Below are positions 12,560-24,639 of a stretch of 64,000 nucleotides of DNA, in pieces. The notes under the pieces are model-generated. The model did not search any database, was not told the DNA's origin, and was given only the letters and a program-made list of their open reading frames with translations. The stretch is from Mycolicibacterium rhodesiae JS60 (GTDB lineage: Bacteria; Actinomycetota; Actinomycetes; Mycobacteriales; Mycobacteriaceae), in contig AGIQ01000002.1 in assembly GCA_000230935.2 (NCBI GenBank), forward strand, positions 124,001 to 188,000, written 5' to 3'. The first letter of the stretch is position 1. Every line of letters starts with the position of its first letter. Both the position numbers and the translations under genes were made by a program.

Positions 12560-14563
12560 CTAGGGGCCCGTCGCCGGCAGGCCGGTGTACGGCGTCCCCT
12601 TCAGCGGCGGCTCCGGCAGATCGCAGCGAGCCAGCTCGTACTGAGGCACCCGATCGATGCGATAACGGGTGAATTCCAACGCATGCATCACGTTCGACAC
12701 GAACCGGCGGATGCCCAGTGGACCCCGGATGGAGTTCAGCATCGCGTCGGTCTCCGGGCAGCCCAGTGCAACGCCGGCCTCTGCTATCCAGCCCTCGTCG
12801 AGATAGGGCGGGACGTAGGGATGTTCCTTGAGCCAGGGGCCCTCGGCGACGGCCCAGTCGGGGAACAGGTTCTTGTCATGACCGATGCGGCCGTCCTTTA
12901 GGCGCGCGGTGTGCGCCGCGATCGGGTTCGCCAGCCCGATCTGGTCGATCACCCTGATGTTCAGCCCGACATTCATACCGAGCATCCCGAGGTTGGTGAA
13001 AAACACTGTGTGAGGCGCTATTTCGCGACGCCAGGTGTCCATCGAGACACCGGGCGGCGGTGGTGGCGGCGGATAGGCCGGGACCACATCCCACTGGTCA
13101 TAGTTGCCCGACGGCAGCAGTAGCGCACCGTCGGGCGTGTTGTTGATCGCGGTCAGGACCGCGCGCATCCGCGGATAGTCCAGGTAGTCGGCGGCGGTCA
13201 GCGGATGCGCGTGCCCGGTGGCCTGGGAGTAGAACCGGCGTTCGTCGACGATGCCCGAATACGTGACCCGGGTGGCGTCCGGACCCATACCCGGTGAGTT
13301 TGCCGCCCACAGCGACCAGCCGACGATCCCCAGCCAGAGCGCGGCGCTGGTGCCCGCGAGAACGACGCCGCGGTCTCGTGCCGATCTGACCGAGTCGGGA
13401 AGCGCGATGGGAATCACCGCGATCGGGGTCAGCAAGCAGAACACCGGCGTCAGCAAGACCCGGCCGTGCATGAAATCGCCGCCCTGCCGGATCCAGTACA
13501 AACCCTGAATCAGACCACTGACGAGCATGAAAATGACGACGGCAGTGGGGCTTTGGACCCGGCGGGCCCACCGGTCGGCGGTGTGGGAGGCCCGCGGTCC
13601 CCGGGTGTCGCGGGCGGCCACCACGACCGCAGCGAGCACGATCACCAACAGCGCCGCCAGCCACAGCGCGTAGGGCTTGTTGAAGTTGGCCAGGTAGATC
13701 AGGCCCTGCGCCCACTTGTCGCCGGAGGCATCCTTGGCCAGCGCGGTCTGCGGAAAGAGCAGCCCGTAATAACCCATCCGGAAGATCTGGTAGCCCACCG
13801 GCAACAGGCCGCCGGCGACCACGATGAGCAGCCGGGCCCGCCAGCCGCGGGTCGCGACAAGCATCATTACCAGTGCCAGCCCGCCGACCAGGGCCAGTTC
13901 GGGACGCACTAGCACACTCAGGCCGGCGACGAAGGCCAGCGCTGCGGTGAAGACCGGGCCGGTGCGGTCACGTCGGGGAGCTTGCGACCAGGCCACCATC
14001 ATCCACCACAGCAGGCCCAGCCAGGCGAGCACGAGGCCGTTCTCCAGGCCTGAGGTGGCGAAGTCACGCGCGGGCGGGATCGCGATGTAGACCAGCGCGC
14101 CCGCGGGCAGCAGCAGCGCCGGGCGTCCCTGCAGTCGAGGCGCGAATAGCCTTGCGGTGCCAATCATCACGAGCACCACTCCGGCTACGGACAAGCCCAG
14201 CGCCAGCGCGAGCGCGACGTACTCCAGGCGCACCGGGCCGCCGACGAGTGCCCCGAAATAGTTCAGAAAGGTCCACAGCGTGGACGTGTTGGACTCCACC
14301 CGCTCACCGGCATTGAACACCGGCCCGTTGCCGGCCAGAAGGTTGCGCACCGTGCGCAGCACGATCAAACCGTCGTCGGCGATCCAGCGCCGTTGCCAGG
14401 CCCCCCAGGCCCACAACCAGGCGACCACGACAACGCTGAGCCATAGGGTCACGCGCGCCAGCGGGCGCAACGGAAATGCCGGCGCCCACGGCAATTTCAG
14501 CGGCCCGGCCTCGGCCGGGTTGGATTCGGGATTCAGTACGTCAACTGAAGGCGATCGCTGCAC
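12560..14563 (-). CDS. aftB: Arabinofuranosyltransferase AftB (terminal beta-1,2)
   Basis: Polytopic GT-C glycosyltransferase of 667 residues that adds the terminal beta-(1->2) arabinofuranose to arabinogalactan from decaprenyl-phosphoryl-arabinose. The N-terminal half is strongly hydrophobic with about ten predicted membrane segments. An acidic DDGL motif follows the first segment, typical for the catalytic loop of GT-C enzymes. The C-terminal 250 residues form a soluble periplasmic domain. The ATG at 14563 overlaps the end of ubiA by 23 bases, which indicates translational coupling with the enzyme that makes its lipid-linked donor precursor. Length is close to the 627-residue M. tuberculosis protein. 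Confidence 0.95.
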   Translation of the reverse strand: MQRSPSVDVLNPESNPAEAGPLKLPWAPAFPLRPLARVTLWLSVVVVAWLWAWGAWQRRWIADDGLIVLRTVRNLLAGNGPVFNAGERVESNTSTLWTFLNYFGALVGGPVRLEYVALALALGLSVAGVVLVMIGTARLFAPRLQGRPALLLPAGALVYIAIPPARDFATSGLENGLVLAWLGLLWWMMVAWSQAPRRDRTGPVFTAALAFVAGLSVLVRPELALVGGLALVMMLVATRGWRARLLIVVAGGLLPVGYQIFRMGYYGLLFPQTALAKDASGDKWAQGLIYLANFNKPYALWLAALLVIVLAAVVVAARDTRGPRASHTADRWARRVQSPTAVVIFMLVSGLIQGLYWIRQGGDFMHGRVLLTPVFCLLTPIAVIPIALPDSVRSARDRGVVLAGTSAALWLGIVGWSLWAANSPGMGPDATRVTYSGIVDERRFYSQATGHAHPLTAADYLDYPRMRAVLTAINNTPDGALLLPSGNYDQWDVVPAYPPPPPPPGVSMDTWRREIAPHTVFFTNLGMLGMNVGLNIRVIDQIGLANPIAAHTARLKDGRIGHDKNLFPDWAVAEGPWLKEHPYVPPYLDEGWIAEAGVALGCPETDAMLNSIRGPLGIRRFVSNVMHALEFTRYRIDRVPQYELARCDLPEPPLKGTPYTGLPATGP

Positions 14564-15455
14564 CGATGGTCCCGATCCACGCCAGCAGCAGCAGCTGCAG
14601 CACCCGATCCTTCAGCGCGATGTCCTCGGGTTCACCGGCCAGTCCACCGTCGACGTCGACGGCGTACCGCAGGATCGCGATGGTGATGGGAATGATCGTG
14701 ACCGCATACCACGACGCATTGGCGCCATCCCGCTCGAAGGCCCACAGGCTGTAGCAGACCACCATCGCGGTGGCCGCGACCGTCCAGACAAACCGGAGGT
14801 AGGAGGCGGTATAGCTCTCGAGCGACTTGCGGATCTTGGCACCGGTGCGCTCAGCGAGTTGCAGTTCGGCATAACGCTTTCCGGCCACCATGAACAGCGA
14901 GCCGAAGGTCATCACCAGCAGGAACCACTGCGACAGCGGGATGCCCGCCGCCGCGCCACCGGCGATGGCCCGAATCAGGTATGCCGACGACACGATGCAA
15001 ATATCCAGCACCGCTTGATGTTTGAGCCCGAAGCAGTATGCGAGCTGCATAGCGATGTACACGCCGATCACGATGAGCAGATTCACCGAGGCCAGCAGAG
15101 AGAGCGAGAGCGCACCGACGCCCAGCACGACAGCCAACGCGTAGGCCAGCGATTCGGGGACCACGCCGGCGGCGATCGGGCGGAACCGTTTGGTCGGATG
15201 CTGACGGTCGGCCTCGACGTCACGCGAGTCGTTCACCAGGTAGATGCAGGAGGCCGCCAGCGAGAACGAGGCGAACGCGATCAGGATCTTGACCGCGACC
15301 TCTTTGTAGTCGTATTCCACGTTGCCGCCGAGCGCCGCGATCGGGGCGAGCAGCACGAGCAGGTTCTTGACCCACTGGCGGGGGCGGATGGCCTTGATGA
15401 TGCCGGCGAACAGATTGCTCGGCGGCCCGATGACCGGTTTCGCTTCCTCACTCAT
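14541..15455 (-). CDS. ubiA: Decaprenyl-phosphate phosphoribosyltransferase (UbiA/DPPR synthase)
   Basis: Membrane prenyltransferase-fold enzyme that transfers 5-phosphoribose from PRPP to decaprenyl phosphate, the first committed step towards the arabinan donor DPA. The 304-residue protein has about nine membrane segments and the UbiA signature NDSRDVEADRQHP (NDxxDxxxD) near residues 75-85, which binds Mg2+/PRPP. Its start overlaps the stop of the PAP2 gene (ATGA, 15452-15455) and its end overlaps the start of aftB. In M. tuberculosis the homologue is Rv3806c, where mutations contribute to ethambutol resistance. Confidence 0.96.
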   Translation of the reverse strand: MSEEAKPVIGPPSNLFAGIIKAIRPRQWVKNLLVLLAPIAALGGNVEYDYKEVAVKILIAFASFSLAASCIYLVNDSRDVEADRQHPTKRFRPIAAGVVPESLAYALAVVLGVGALSLSLLASVNLLIVIGVYIAMQLAYCFGLKHQAVLDICIVSSAYLIRAIAGGAAAGIPLSQWFLLVMTFGSLFMVAGKRYAELQLAERTGAKIRKSLESYTASYLRFVWTVAATAMVVCYSLWAFERDGANASWYAVTIIPITIAILRYAVDVDGGLAGEPEDIALKDRVLQLLLLAWIGTIGAAIAFS

Positions 15456-15998
15456 GGGCGCTTCAGCGTCTCCTTCTGCGGCGAGGCGAAACAGCCGACC
15501 GTCCGCGCGACGACGGCGCCGACTGCCGCCCCGGCAACGACGTCGGTCGGATAGTGCACGCCGAGCACCAGCCGCGACAGGGCCATCGCGGGGATCACGG
15601 CCAACGGCAGCCGTGACCGGGTGGCCCGGCTCAGCAGCATAGCCGCGGCGGTCGTCGAGGTGGCGTGGGCGGAGGGAAAGCTCAGCGCGCTCGGCGTGCC
15701 GACGTTGACCACAACCGCCGGGTGATGGGGCCGCTTGCGGCGCACCACCAACTTGATCGCGATCGCGGCGGCATGCGCGATCACCGCGCCGACACCCACC
15801 AGCGCCCAGTCGCGGCGGCGCTTTGGCATCGCCAGTGCGCCCAGCGCCGACACCGCCATCCAGCCTTGGGCGTGCTCACCGAAATGCGACATCAGCCGGG
15901 CCGCCTCGATCACCGGGGGCTTGCCCAGCGCAGACTGGACCGCGACCAGGACGGCGACCTCGCCGCTCGCCGGTGGCGCGACCGGCTCCGGCCCGCCG

Positions 15999-16006
<8 letters not shown>
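15452..16006 (-). CDS. PAP2-family membrane phosphatase (Rv3807c-like)
   Basis: A 184-residue integral membrane phosphatase. All three PAP2 motifs are visible: KLVVRRKRP, SFPSAHAT and SRLVLGVHYPTD, with the two catalytic histidines in PSAH and VHYPTD. The family removes a phosphate from lipid phosphates, and in this operon the expected substrate is decaprenyl-phosphoryl-5-phosphoribose made by UbiA. That role is inferred. I place the start at the ATG at 16006, overlapping the glfT2 stop by 8 bases. Reading further upstream in frame gives Arg/Ser-rich sequence that is only antisense-like shadow of glfT2. Confidence 0.92.
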
Positions 16007-19441
<3,435 letters not shown>

Positions 19442-20401
19442 GTGCCTAACAGCCGTCGACGCAAGCTCTCGACAGCCATGAGCGCAGTCGCCGCATTGGC
19501 CGTCGCAAGTCCTATTGCCGCTATTGGCGTGGTCGAACTGACCGCTACCCCGCAGAAGGCACCCGAGCAGCGTGAGTTCGTCCGCGCCGCGGTGGTGACC
19601 GACCTGCCGAACGAGTTGATGTCCGCGCTGCAGCAGGGTCTGTCGCAGTTCGGGATCAACCTGCCGCCGCTGCCGACGGGCCTGAGCCCCGCCGGAGCCC
19701 AGCCTGCCCAGGCCGGCCCGACGTTGACGACCCCCAGCCTGACCGCGCCCGGCCTCACCACGCCGAGCCTGACGGCGCCCGGCCTCACGACCCCGGGTCT
19801 GACCACGCCCGGGCTGACCACCCCGAGCGTGACCACACCTGGGCTGACCACCCCAAGTTTGACCACACCCGGGCTGACCACGCCTGGCCTGACTACACCC
19901 GGGCTGACCACCCCGAGCGTGACCACCCCCGGCCTGACCACGCCTGGCCTGACCACGCCGGGGCTCACCACGCCGAGCGTGACCACCCCCGGCCTGACCG
20001 TGCCGTCGGCCTCGGCCTCGCTGACCGATCCTGGGCTGACCAACCCGGCCCTGACCACTCCCCAGCTCGGTGCGGGCACCCCGTCGTTGTCGACACCCGG
20101 GCTGACCAGCCCGTCGGCGACCGGACTCGGCCTGCCCAACGAGCAGCCGATCAGCGCCCCGCTGGGCCCGGTGAACGGGACCTACCCGATCCTCGGTGAC
20201 CCCTCGCTGGCCATGCCCAGCACGCCGGCCGCATCCGGCGGGATCATCAGCGATCTGAGCAGCGCCGCCAACCAGCTCGGCGTCGGACAGGCGATCGACC
20301 TGCTCAAGGGCGTAGTCATGCCGTCGATCAACCAGGCGATTCAAGGCGCCTCGACGGCGGCCGCCGCTACCCCCGCGGCAGCGGCAGCCCCGGCCGGTTA
20401 A
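19442..20401 (+). CDS. erp: Exported repetitive protein Erp (PirG, P36)
   Basis: Secreted, cell-surface-associated virulence-linked protein of mycobacteria. The 319-residue protein has a basic N-terminus and hydrophobic signal sequence (about residues 10-35), a conserved N-terminal domain, then a central block of 19 tandem pentapeptides of the form GLTTP/SVTTP/SLTAP, and a C-terminal Ala/Pro-rich hydrophobic end. The GTG start is supported by an AGGAG six bases upstream. The repeat number and sequence vary between species, and slow- and fast-growing species differ in this block. Location next to glf on the opposite strand matches Rv3810. Confidence 0.95.
   Translation: MPNSRRRKLSTAMSAVAALAVASPIAAIGVVELTATPQKAPEQREFVRAAVVTDLPNELMSALQQGLSQFGINLPPLPTGLSPAGAQPAQAGPTLTTPSLTAPGLTTPSLTAPGLTTPGLTTPGLTTPSVTTPGLTTPSLTTPGLTTPGLTTPGLTTPSVTTPGLTTPGLTTPGLTTPSVTTPGLTVPSASASLTDPGLTNPALTTPQLGAGTPSLSTPGLTSPSATGLGLPNEQPISAPLGPVNGTYPILGDPSLAMPSTPAASGGIISDLSSAANQLGVGQAIDLLKGVVMPSINQAIQGASTAAAATPAAAAAPAG
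19721..20005 (+). repeat. Tandem pentapeptide-coding repeat of erp (19 x 15 bp)
   Basis: Nineteen consecutive 15-base units code for pentapeptides of consensus G-L-T-T-P, with variants S-V-T-T-P and S-L-T-A-P. A higher order is visible: SVTTP recurs after blocks of GLTTP, spaced roughly every 30 or 20 residues, which suggests expansion of multi-unit blocks. The nucleotide identity between units is high, so the array is a likely site of length variation by slippage. Confidence 0.95.
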
Positions 20402-20417
20402 TACAGACCTGCGTCGG

Positions 20418-20483
20418 AACGGCACCGCAGGGTGGGTCACGCCATCAGGTCAGTGAACCCGGAGAGGCCCCTGCGGTGCCGTT
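20418..20483. terminator. Long inverted repeat after erp, possible terminator
   Basis: Perfect 15-base arms at 20418-20432 (AACGGCACCGCAGGG) and 20469-20483 (its reverse complement) are separated by 36 bases. The structure starts 16 bases after the erp stop. There is no T-run, which is usual for mycobacterial terminators, so a transcription terminator or mRNA-stabilising stem is plausible. A protein-binding or repeat-element role cannot be excluded. Confidence 0.5.
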
Positions 20484-20563
20484 GCAGGTCACAAGTATCA
20501 CTTTCTTCACACTGGCCCGTGTCGAAACAGTGGTATCAGAGGGCGCATACGTAACATCGCCTT

Positions 20564-22207
20564 GTGCTGTCCCGTCGACCCGCGCCGTCGATCGTGTTGA
20601 CCGCGATCGCGGCGACCGTCGTCATCCTGCCGTGGGCGGTCACCGGGGTGCCGGGCTCGGAACACAACGACGGGCCGAACGCGGCGGACACCGTGTTGTC
20701 CCAACAGCCGCTGACCGGACTGGGTGGCGGTATGACGATCCGCGAGATCAGCCAGCCGACGCCGTTCTCCATGGTGGCGTTGACCGGTACCGACCTCACC
20801 GGAACGTCGGCGCGGGTGCGCGCCAAGCGAGCAGACGGCAGCTGGGGACCGTGGTACACGGCGGAAACCCTGGAGTCCAACGCCGACGACACTCAACACG
20901 GCGGACCGCGTGGCACCGATCCGGTGTTCGTGGGCACGACGACCTCGGTGCAGATCGCGGTCACCCGTCCGGCCAACGCTGCGCTCACCAGCGCGCCGCC
21001 CGAAACCGGGCTCGACGCGGGCAAGGAACTCGGCTACGTCCCGGCCACCGCTGAACAGCCGTTCGCACAGAACATCTCGGCCGTGCTGATCACCCCGCCC
21101 AAGGCGCCCGTCGACTCCCAGTGGCAGCCCCCGACCGCAGCACTGGGGCCGGGTCAACCGCCGAACATCATCAGCCGCTCCCAGTGGGGCGCCGACGAAC
21201 ACATGCGCTGCGGTAATACCGCCTACGGCAACGGGATTCGCGCGGCAGTGGTACACCACAGCGCGGGTAGCAATGACTATGCACCCGAAGACTCGGCCGA
21301 GATCATCCGGTCCATCTACGCCTACCACACCCGGATCCTGGGTTGGTGCGACATCGCCTACAACGCACTGGTAGACAAGTACGGCCAGGTGTTCGAGGGC
21401 CGTGCCGGCGGTATCACCAAGGACGTACTCGGCTCGCACACAGGAGGTTTCAACACCGACGTGTGGGGCGTGGCAATGCTCGGCGACTTCGAGGACGTGC
21501 CACCCACCGACATTCTGGTTCGCACGGTCGGCAGATTGCTCGGTTGGCGACTCGGTCTGGATCGGGTGAATCCGCTGGGCACGGTGATGCTGCGGTCAGC
21601 CGGCGGCGGCTACACCTTCTTCTCGGCCGGGTCCACCCCCACACTGCCGACGATCTTCGCCCACCGCGACGTGGGCAACACCCTGTGCCCGGGCAACGCG
21701 GGCTATGCCGCGCTCGGTCAAATCCGGGACATCGCGGCACGATTCAACCGACCACCAGACCTTCTCGAGTCGCTGCGGGGCGGCGCCATCTTCGCCAAAT
21801 GGGAGTCCATGGGCGGCAGTAACGGACCACTCGGGGCGCCGACGTCACCGGAGGCATCCGGCGACGGCACCACGCGGTACGTGACGTTCGAGCACGGCGC
21901 CATCTATTGGTCGCCGACCACCGAGGCGCAACCACTGACCGGCGCGATCTACGAGGCCTGGGCATCGCTGGGTTACGAGCGCGGCGCCCTGGGCTTGCCG
22001 ACCAGTGGCGAAATTCAGGAACCGGAGTGGATCGTGCAGAACTTCCAGCACGGCACCCTGAACTTCGACCGACAGACACACAACGTCTTGCGGGTGGTGG
22101 ACGCGCTGACACTGGTGATGCCACCACCACCGGCCGACGGGCCACCCGTTCAGCTGGAGCGCTTCAGCCGCGCGTCGAACCCTGTACTGGAACAGCCTGC
22201 CAGTTAA
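20564..22207 (+). CDS. Secreted peptidoglycan-recognition amidase with LGFP repeats (Rv3811-like)
   Basis: Predicted N-acetylmuramoyl-L-alanine amidase of the PGRP/amidase_2 family, 547 residues. An N-terminal signal or anchor segment (about residues 10-30) is followed by a linker, then the amidase domain from about residue 200 beginning IISRSQWGADE. Zinc ligands can be seen in VVHHSAG, FAHRDV and NTLCPG. After residue 400 come LGFP-type repeats (GPLGAPTS, GALGLPTS) that are thought to bind the wall. The GTG at 20564 is the only sensible start. It follows erp as Rv3811 follows erp in M. tuberculosis. The likely role is peptidoglycan remodelling outside the membrane. Confidence 0.9.
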   Translation: MLSRRPAPSIVLTAIAATVVILPWAVTGVPGSEHNDGPNAADTVLSQQPLTGLGGGMTIREISQPTPFSMVALTGTDLTGTSARVRAKRADGSWGPWYTAETLESNADDTQHGGPRGTDPVFVGTTTSVQIAVTRPANAALTSAPPETGLDAGKELGYVPATAEQPFAQNISAVLITPPKAPVDSQWQPPTAALGPGQPPNIISRSQWGADEHMRCGNTAYGNGIRAAVVHHSAGSNDYAPEDSAEIIRSIYAYHTRILGWCDIAYNALVDKYGQVFEGRAGGITKDVLGSHTGGFNTDVWGVAMLGDFEDVPPTDILVRTVGRLLGWRLGLDRVNPLGTVMLRSAGGGYTFFSAGSTPTLPTIFAHRDVGNTLCPGNAGYAALGQIRDIAARFNRPPDLLESLRGGAIFAKWESMGGSNGPLGAPTSPEASGDGTTRYVTFEHGAIYWSPTTEAQPLTGAIYEAWASLGYERGALGLPTSGEIQEPEWIVQNFQHGTLNFDRQTHNVLRVVDALTLVMPPPPADGPPVQLERFSRASNPVLEQPAS

Positions 22208-22211
22208 GGCT

Positions 22212-23024
22212 TTAGAGCCACCAGCGCTCGAGAACCCGGGCCAGCCCGTCCTCGGCGTTGGACGCCGTCACCTCGTTCGCGGCGGCGACCGCATCCGGGT
22301 GGGCATTGCCCATCGCGACGCCATGGCCGGCCCACCGCAACATCGGTACATCGTTGGGCATGTCGCCGAAGGCGACAACATCCTCGGCGGTGATCTCCAA
22401 CGGCCGCGCGACCTCTTCGACACCGGTGGCCTTGCTGGTGCCGAGCGGATTGATCTCGATCAGGCCGTTGTTGGTGGAGTAGGTGATATCTCCCTGTATC
22501 CCAATGTGTTTGACGAGTTCGGCAGCCATGTCGGAACTGCGCGCGCCGGACTTGCGGATCAGTAGCTTGACGGCGGGCGCGCTGAGCAGATCCTCGATCG
22601 ACACCTCGGTGTTGTCCGGATTCAGCCAAGCGTGCTCGTAACCGGGCGAGCTGACGAACTGCGGCGTTGCCGAGTCGTGCGCGGTTCGGCCGACCCGTTC
22701 GACCGCCAGGCCCGCTCCCGGAATCACCCGGGTGGCGATCTCGGCGAGCTCGGCGAGCACGTCGACGCTCAAGGTGCGTGCGGAGATGATCCGATCGTGC
22801 TCGGAATCGTAGATCACTGCGCCGTTGGCGCATACCGCCATTGGCGCAAAGCCCAGCGCCTCGACTACCGGGGACACCCACCGCGGCGGGCGGCCCGTCG
22901 CCAAGACGAACTGGACACCGGAGGCCACCGCCGCGCGCACCGCTCGGCGGGTACGCGGCGTGATCCGCTCGTCGTCGTCGAGCAACGTGCCGTCCACATC
23001 GGTGGCGATCAGCGCCGGCAGCAT
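22212..23024 (-). CDS. HAD-superfamily Cof-type phosphatase (Rv3813c-like)
   Basis: A 270-residue haloacid-dehalogenase phosphatase of the Cof/IIB subgroup, normally acting on sugar phosphates or flavin/pyridoxal phosphates. Motif I is TDVDGTLLDDD with nucleophile Asp9 and Asp11, motif II is the LATGRP region, and motif IV is AFGDMPNDVPML near residue 220. The natural substrate is not known. Its ATG overlaps the stop of the preceding acyltransferase by one base (TGATG), so it is translationally coupled, as is its M. tuberculosis counterpart next to Rv3814c. It converges with the amidase gene with a gap of four bases. Confidence 0.9.
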   Translation of the reverse strand: MLPALIATDVDGTLLDDDERITPRTRRAVRAAVASGVQFVLATGRPPRWVSPVVEALGFAPMAVCANGAVIYDSEHDRIISARTLSVDVLAELAEIATRVIPGAGLAVERVGRTAHDSATPQFVSSPGYEHAWLNPDNTEVSIEDLLSAPAVKLLIRKSGARSSDMAAELVKHIGIQGDITYSTNNGLIEINPLGTSKATGVEEVARPLEITAEDVVAFGDMPNDVPMLRWAGHGVAMGNAHPDAVAAANEVTASNAEDGLARVLERWWL

Positions 23025-23770
23025 CAGTGGTGCTCCTTTGCGCGGCGCGCGCGCTCGGCCAGCTCGGCCTCATCGAGTCTCTTGGCCTCGTCCGGGCTCG
23101 GGGCTCCGCCGCCGAGGACCTCGGGAACCCAATACGCACCGGGCGGATGCGGGTACGCCAGCTGTACGTCGTGCAGAATTTTACCCATCTTGTGTCGGAG
23201 CTCGGCTTCAAGCTCGACGGCCGTCCCGTGCGGCAGGAGCGGCGGGCCGAACCTAACGGTGAATGGAATCTTATTGCGGCGCAGCTGCTTCGGGTGATCT
23301 TTGGTCCATACCCGGTGGGCTCCCCACACGATGCACGGAATGATCTGGACCTGTGCCTCCAATGCCATGCGCGCCGCGCCGCTCTTGAAGTCCTTGAGGA
23401 CGAAGGCCCGGCTGATCGTCGCCTCGGGGTAGACCCCGACGAGCTCACCGGCTTTCAGCGCACGGACCGCCTCGGCGTAGGCCTGCGCGCCGGCCCGCCG
23501 GTTCACCGGGATCGTTTTGGTGTGCTTGATCAGAAAATTCACGATCCGGACGTCCTGCATTTCAGCCTTGATCATGAACCGGATCCGGCGTTTGCGTGCC
23601 CGGGTACCCAGCGCGGCCGGCAGGAAGTCGATATAGCTGGTGTGGTTGATCGCGATCACGGCACCGCCGCGCGCCGGCAGGTTCTCGAGGCCCTCGAAGC
23701 TGATCTTGGTCCCCGCGGCCCTGACCGCCAAACCGGCGACGATTTCCAGGGTGCGGAAAACGGGTTCCAT
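23024..23770 (-). CDS. PlsC-type 1-acylglycerol-phosphate acyltransferase (second copy)
   Basis: A 248-residue lysophospholipid acyltransferase. The catalytic block NHTSYIDF (HxxxxD) is near residues 41-48, and the glycerol-phosphate-binding segment VYPEATISR lies near residue 118. It is presumed to acylate lysophosphatidate or a related lipid at the inner membrane. It is paralogous to the gene upstream and shares long stretches such as KAGELVGVYPEATISR. It corresponds to the Rv3814c-Rv3816c cluster, reduced here to two copies. Only five bases separate it from its paralogue. Confidence 0.9.
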   Translation of the reverse strand: MEPVFRTLEIVAGLAVRAAGTKISFEGLENLPARGGAVIAINHTSYIDFLPAALGTRARKRRIRFMIKAEMQDVRIVNFLIKHTKTIPVNRRAGAQAYAEAVRALKAGELVGVYPEATISRAFVLKDFKSGAARMALEAQVQIIPCIVWGAHRVWTKDHPKQLRRNKIPFTVRFGPPLLPHGTAVELEAELRHKMGKILHDVQLAYPHPPGAYWVPEVLGGGAPSPDEAKRLDEAELAERARRAKEHH

Positions 23771-23775
23771 AAGTA

Positions 23776-24552
23776 CTACCCCGCCGGCCCTGGCGGATCA
23801 CCGCGCTGCGCTCGTTTGGCCGCCTTCTCCGCGGCTTCGGCAGCTTCCAAGACGGAGGCTTCGGCCAATGTCGGTGCGCCGCCGCCCAAACGGTGGGGCA
23901 CCCAGAACTCGCCCGCAGGGTGCGGGCCGTAGCTGTCCTGCACCTTCTCGAGCAGGTGCTGCATTCTCGAGTGCAGCAGTGCGGTGAGCTCGTTGGCCGG
24001 CAGGGTCGGCGGGATGGGCTCACCGACCGCAATCGAGATCGGCACCTTCGGGCGCCACATCTTGCGGGGATGGCCCTTGGTCCAGATCCGCTGAGCACCC
24101 CACACGATGTGCGGGATGATCGGCACGTCGGCGGCAATGGCCATGCGGGCCGCGCCGGACTTGAATTCCTTGAGTTCGAAGCTGCGGCTGATCGTCGCCT
24201 CCGGATATACCCCGACCAGCTCGCCGGCCTTCAGCGCCAGGCAGGCTGCGTCGAAGGAGGCGGCGCCACTCTCGCGGTCCACCGGGATGTGCCGCAGGCT
24301 GCGCATGATGGGGCCGGTGCCCTTGGCGTCGAACACCTCTCGCTTGGCCATGAACCGGACCTTGCGGCCGCGATGCTGCAGATAGGCGGGCAGGCCGGCG
24401 AAAGTGAAGTCGAAATAGCTGGTGTGGTTGATGGCGATGACGGCCCCACCGGTGACAGGCAGGTTCTCGACGCCAGTCACGGTGAACTTCAGCCCCTGCA
24501 CACGCCAGGTCAGGCGGGCGAGCTGGATGACAGTCCCGTATACCGGTTCCAC
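23776..24552 (-). CDS. PlsC-type 1-acylglycerol-phosphate acyltransferase (first copy)
   Basis: A 258-residue acyltransferase with the catalytic HxxxxD block NHTSYFDF near residues 42-49 and the second motif VYPEATISRSF. It belongs to the same family as the next gene and probably arose by tandem duplication. It heads the minus-strand unit acyltransferase-acyltransferase-HAD phosphatase, suggesting a joint role in phospholipid or acyl-lipid synthesis; the precise acyl acceptor cannot be told. The ATG at 24552 is 87 bases from the divergent metallo-beta-lactamase/Rieske gene. Confidence 0.9.
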   Translation of the reverse strand: MEPVYGTVIQLARLTWRVQGLKFTVTGVENLPVTGGAVIAINHTSYFDFTFAGLPAYLQHRGRKVRFMAKREVFDAKGTGPIMRSLRHIPVDRESGAASFDAACLALKAGELVGVYPEATISRSFELKEFKSGAARMAIAADVPIIPHIVWGAQRIWTKGHPRKMWRPKVPISIAVGEPIPPTLPANELTALLHSRMQHLLEKVQDSYGPHPAGEFWVPHRLGGGAPTLAEASVLEAAEAAEKAAKRAQRGDPPGPAG

Positions 24553-24639
24553 AGCGGTCAGCCTAGCCCGCTGACGTTCCGGGCCGTCGGGGGACCGCTA
24601 AGCTCGGGTGGGGTGCAGCGACCAGGGGAAAGGGAATTC

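Noticed and set aside
19721..20005. Possible CRISPR array
   Set aside because: The periodicity is 15 bases with no spacers and lies in frame within erp, so it is a coding repeat.
23893..24639. N-terminal extension of the MBL/Rieske gene
   Set aside because: This part runs antisense to an acyltransferase; the GTG at 24640 with a ribosome-binding site gives exactly the family length.
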